A stretch of 64,000 nt of DNA from JAEXOD01 sp963667875 (GTDB taxonomy: Bacteria > Bacteroidota > Ignavibacteria > Ignavibacteriales > Melioribacteraceae), in contig CAXXGC010000013.1 of assembly GCA_963667875.2 (NCBI GenBank), forward strand, positions 639,010 to 703,009, given 5' to 3'. The stretch's first letter is position 1, and each line of letters begins with the position of its first letter. The translations under genes were made by a program, and so were the position numbers. The notes beneath the pieces are model-generated. The model was not told where the DNA came from. It saw only the letters and a program-made list of their open reading frames with translations, and ran no database searches. Shown piece by piece: positions 61,251-64,000 of this stretch.

Positions 61251-62762
61251 ATGAAACAATTAATTATTTTTTCTATTTTAATTCTTTTAACCTCAAATTT
61301 ATTTGGACAAGACCTACCTAATAATTTAACTACAAAAGAAATTGAGCTTTTAAAAGGTTATAAACCCCCTATCTTTTCAAAAGGGTATGTAAATCCCCCG
61401 CTGCAGCCTGTTAGAACAATGGCTGAATGGGAAGAACTTGACGGAGTTCTTATTACATGGACGTCATACACCTCAATTTTACGGCAAATTGTAAATTATG
61501 TACAAGATGAATGTAAAGTTTATATTGTTTGTACCGATTCGAATACCGTAAAATCGTATTTAACTAACGGCGGGGTTCCGCTTAATAATTTATATTTTAT
61601 ATATGCTAATTACAATTCTATATGGTGCCGCGATTACGGTCCATGGTCAGTTTATTCAAATGATGTTGATAGCTTATATATAATAGATTGGATTTATAAC
61701 CGCCCAAGACCGGCAGACGATTTAATTCCCGGAATATTTGCAGTTAATCAATCACTTCCATTATACCAAACTACGGTTTCACCTTACAATCTGATTAATA
61801 CAGGTGGAAATTTTATGACCGACGGTTTTGGTACCGGCTTTGCGTCTAAATTGATACTTAATGAAAACCCGACAAAAACAGAAGCCGAAGTTAATTCAAT
61901 TATGTCTCAGTTTATGGGGATAAAAAGATTCATCAAAATGGAAACATTACCTTATGATGAAATTCATCATATTGATATGCACATGAAATTATTGGATGAA
62001 GAAACATTACTTGTAGGTCAATATCCTGCCGGGGTTGCCGATGGTCCGCAAATAGAAGCAAATTTACAATACATTCAAAACAATTTTGTAAGCTGTTATG
62101 GTAAACCATATAAAATTGTACGAATTCCAATGCCACCGCAAAACGGAGCTTATCCAAATTCCGGTGGTGATTACCGCACATATACAAATTCATTAATTGT
62201 AAATAAAACAGTTATTATTCCAACTTACGAACTTAAATACGATACAACCGCTTTTAGAATTTACCGCGAAGCTATGCCCGGTTATAATGTTGTTGGAATA
62301 AACAGCAACGAAATAATCCCCTCGTTAGGAACTATTCATTGTATTACTAAAGAAATTGGCAGCAGAGAACCGGTCTTAATTTCACACATTCCAATTAATG
62401 AAAATGTTTTAACATCCAACGGATATTTAATAAAAGCATCAATTAAAACTAAAAGCGGAATTAATAATGCGCAAGTATTTTGGACAACCGATTTAACTTC
62501 ACCCTTTAACAGTATTTCGATGTTTAATTCAAATACGGATTCCTTTTACGTATTTTTACCTCAGCAGCAAGCCGGTAAAAAAGTATATTATTATATATCC
62601 GCAAGTACCAACAGCGGTAAAACTATAACCAAACCTTTAACTGCCCCGTTAGGTTATTATAAATTTGATGTAAATATTGAACTGCCGGTTGAGTTGACTT
62701 CATTTAACTATAACATTTCCGGTTCAAACATTATTTTAAATTGGAAACCGCCACCGAATTAA
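61251..62762 (+). CDS. peptidylarginine/agmatine deiminase-family enzyme, cut off by a frameshift
   Basis: The 503-residue frame has a signal peptide (MKQLIIFSILILLTSNLFGQ) and the full guanidino-group deiminase fold. Likely catalytic residues are D128 (IWCRDYGPW), H240 and D242 (HIDMHMK), N313 (YTNS) and C364 (TIHCITKEIG). The family converts arginine to citrulline in proteins or acts on agmatine. A Fn3-like region follows. The frame ends WKPPPN; adding one A at 62745-62747 gives WKTATELNN and joins the T9SS tail frame, for about 668 residues. P. gingivalis PPAD has the same enzyme-plus-T9SS-tail design. Confidence 0.85.
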   Translation: MKQLIIFSILILLTSNLFGQDLPNNLTTKEIELLKGYKPPIFSKGYVNPPLQPVRTMAEWEELDGVLITWTSYTSILRQIVNYVQDECKVYIVCTDSNTVKSYLTNGGVPLNNLYFIYANYNSIWCRDYGPWSVYSNDVDSLYIIDWIYNRPRPADDLIPGIFAVNQSLPLYQTTVSPYNLINTGGNFMTDGFGTGFASKLILNENPTKTEAEVNSIMSQFMGIKRFIKMETLPYDEIHHIDMHMKLLDEETLLVGQYPAGVADGPQIEANLQYIQNNFVSCYGKPYKIVRIPMPPQNGAYPNSGGDYRTYTNSLIVNKTVIIPTYELKYDTTAFRIYREAMPGYNVVGINSNEIIPSLGTIHCITKEIGSREPVLISHIPINENVLTSNGYLIKASIKTKSGINNAQVFWTTDLTSPFNSISMFNSNTDSFYVFLPQQQAGKKVYYYISASTNSGKTITKPLTAPLGYYKFDVNIELPVELTSFNYNISGSNIILNWKPPPN

Positions 62763-63256
62763 ACAATAAAGGATTTGAAATACGCGCAAAAAAAACAAAT
62801 ACCGATGAAACAGTTATTGGATGGGTTAACGGAAACGGCACTACTACGGGAATTAACAATTATTCATTTAAGGTTAATATTAATGATTATTCCAAATACG
62901 AATATTTATTATATCAGTTTGATTATTCGGGCCAAATAAAGTTAATTGGCAAATTATTTGTGGATTTAACAAATAATGTAAGCGATTACAATTTAGCACA
63001 AAATTATCCTAATCCGTTTAATCCTTCAACAACAATTAAATATTCAATTCCGCATAAGGAAAATGTAAATCTTTCGGTTTTTAATTTAATAGGCCAAAAA
63101 GTGTGTACATTGGTAAATGAGGAAAAAGAAGCAGGATCTTATTCGGTTGAATTTAACCCCGTTTTGTACAAAAATGATTTTGCGTCAGGAATTTATTTTT
63201 ATTCAATTTCGGCAGGTAATTTTTACGATACTAAAAAGTTTGTTTATATAAAATAG
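62741..63256 (+). pseudogene. T9SS sorting tail of the deiminase-family gene, out of frame
   Basis: This frame has no credible start; it continues the Fn3-like domain (TATELNNKGFEI, WVNGNG) and ends with a type A sorting module (NYPNPFNPSTTIKYSI to TKKFVYIK). It overlaps the upstream frame by 22 bp and is displaced by one base. Without a correction the enzyme would lack its T9SS signal and stay in the periplasm. Confidence 0.83.
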
Positions 63257-63268
63257 CATTAAACACAT

Positions 63269-63303
63269 AACTGGGTAAGTTAATATTTTACCCCGTTATT
63301 TTA
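63269..63303 (+). terminator. intrinsic terminator after the deiminase-family gene
   Basis: AACTGGGTAA pairs with TTACCCCGTT (one mismatch) around a 9-nt loop, followed by ATTTTATAT. It lies 13 bp past the stop at 63256 and between two convergent genes. Confidence 0.7.
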
Positions 63304-63339
63304 TATATATCAAAATAGGTAAAATATTAAAAGTTTTAT

Positions 63340-64000
63340 TTATTTAATACCTATGCAATATTTTTTTATCATGGCATAGGAATCTATATCTCCTAATTCT
63401 CCTGCTTTGCTCCAATCTTCATAAGCACCCTGTTTATCATTTATTGCGTTTTTCGCCAGTCCGCGATTATAATAAGCCAACGCATAATTCGGATTTAATT
63501 CTATTGCTTTGTTATAATCTTTTATTGCCCCTTGATAATCCTGTAAATTATGCTTCGAAATCCCACGATTGATATAAGCATCAGCATAATTCGGATTTAA
63601 TTCTATTGCTTTGTTATAATCTTTTATAGCCCCTTGATAATCTTTTAAATTATGCTTTGAAAGCCCGCGATTGTTATATGCTATAGCATAATTTGGATTT
63701 AATTCTATTGCTTTGTCATAATCTTTTTTTGCCCCTTGAAAATCTTGTAAATTATGCTTTGAAATCCCGCGATTGATATATGCATCAGCATAATTCGGAT
63801 TTAAATCAATCGCTTTGTTATAATCTTTTATTGCACCTTGATAATCTTGCAAATTATTTTTGGCAACTCCTCGATTGATACAAGCATTGGCATAATTCGG
63901 ATTTAATTCTATCGCTTTGTTATAATCTTTTATTGCCCCTTGATAATCTTGCAGGTCTTTCTTTGAAATCCCTCGAATAATATAAGCATCAACATCATTC
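63340..64000 (-). CDS. tetratricopeptide-repeat protein, 5' end cut by window edge
   Basis: The frame is open to the right edge, giving about 220 residues without a start. It contains at least six near-identical 34-residue TPR units of the form QDYQGAIKDYNKAIELNPNY, with NRGISKHNL or similar between them. A short non-repeat tail follows (DKQGAYEDWSKAGELGDIDS, ending KKYCIGIK). DNA of the units is also highly alike (102-bp period), so copy number may vary between strains. TPRs bind proteins; the partner is unknown. Confidence 0.88.
   Translation of the reverse strand, partial: NDVDAYIIRGISKKDLQDYQGAIKDYNKAIELNPNYANACINRGVAKNNLQDYQGAIKDYNKAIDLNPNYADAYINRGISKHNLQDFQGAKKDYDKAIELNPNYAIAYNNRGLSKHNLKDYQGAIKDYNKAIELNPNYADAYINRGISKHNLQDYQGAIKDYNKAIELNPNYALAYYNRGLAKNAINDKQGAYEDWSKAGELGDIDSYAMIKKYCIGIK

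Noticed and set aside
63340..64000. CRISPR-like regular repeats
   Set aside because: The 102-bp period is a coding TPR repeat with no spacers.
1..64000. tRNA, rRNA, tmRNA, CRISPR array or prophage
   Set aside because: No cloverleaf-like or rRNA-like conserved segments, no repeat-spacer array and no phage structural genes were recognised while reading the window.

Overview
The window is an AT-rich (about 30% GC by eye) bacterial chromosome segment. It most likely comes from the Ignavibacteria or a close relative in the Bacteroidota-Chlorobiota group. The main evidence is a set of large secreted proteins ending in a type IX secretion (T9SS) type A sorting module with the NYPNPFNP signature. 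Supporting evidence is a PorV/PorQ-type barrel, several CarboxypepD-reg TonB-dependent outer-membrane proteins, atpDC standing apart from the rest of the ATP synthase genes, and a candidate TTTA-N19-TAnnTTTG promoter. Nearly all genes from 1 to 32 kb and from 38 to 61 kb are on the minus strand.

Layout. 1-4 kb: envelope proteins (DUF948, YtxH), then maf, a flippase-like membrane protein and NADP isocitrate dehydrogenase, plus a small Fn3-like secreted protein. 4-10 kb: three secreted proteins, namely a PEGA/TonB-C protein, an LPP20-like protein, and a PEGA x4 plus double FGE-like protein. 10-12 kb: atpD and atpC with a strong terminator. 12-25 kb: a tight seven-gene surface operon (secreted Fn3/FlgD-like protein, tandem OB-fold T9SS protein, lipoprotein, TonB-dependent receptor, PorV-like barrel, NHL lipoprotein, T9SS OB-fold/PLD nuclease). 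It is the best candidate here for an undescribed system, perhaps nucleic-acid scavenging at the cell surface. 26-32 kb: a beta-helix T9SS protein, a cyclase-family hydrolase, and a four-subunit 2-oxoacid:ferredoxin oxidoreductase. 32-38 kb (plus strand): three T9SS substrates (CotH kinase, YCF48/BNR propeller, aryl-sulfate sulfotransferase) behind a perfect CRP-type palindrome. 38-40 kb: a nitroreductase and TetR regulator, each preceded by the same palindrome. 40-42 kb: REP-like repeats and an intact IS982-family element with a 6-bp target duplication.

42-48 kb: an ExbB-ExbD-ExbD-TonB energiser operon with a 56-residue membrane protein, a PstS-like lipoprotein and a TPR protein, followed upstream by inorganic pyrophosphatase. 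48-55.5 kb: an NtrC-type two-component pair next to a CBM9-like lipoprotein and an outer-membrane receptor; the last two both carry glycine-rich tracts. 55.5-56.4 kb: a REP doublet interrupted by a 276-bp MITE-like element with 18-bp terminal inverted repeats. 56.4-61 kb: a sensory module with a degenerate PAS kinase, a MEDS-domain protein and a three-PAS kinase split by a one-base frameshift. 61-63.3 kb: a peptidylarginine/agmatine deiminase-family enzyme with a T9SS tail, also split by a one-base frameshift. 63.3-64 kb: a TPR gene running off the right edge.

The common theme is the cell surface. T9SS substrates are exported and anchored, TonB-dependent receptors take up material, ExbBD-TonB powers them, and two-component and PAS/MEDS sensors sit beside them. 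Central metabolism is represented by icd, the 2-oxoacid:ferredoxin oxidoreductase, ATP synthase beta/epsilon and pyrophosphatase. I saw no tRNA, rRNA or CRISPR array. All assignments come from reading the sequence and recalling families; no search was run.
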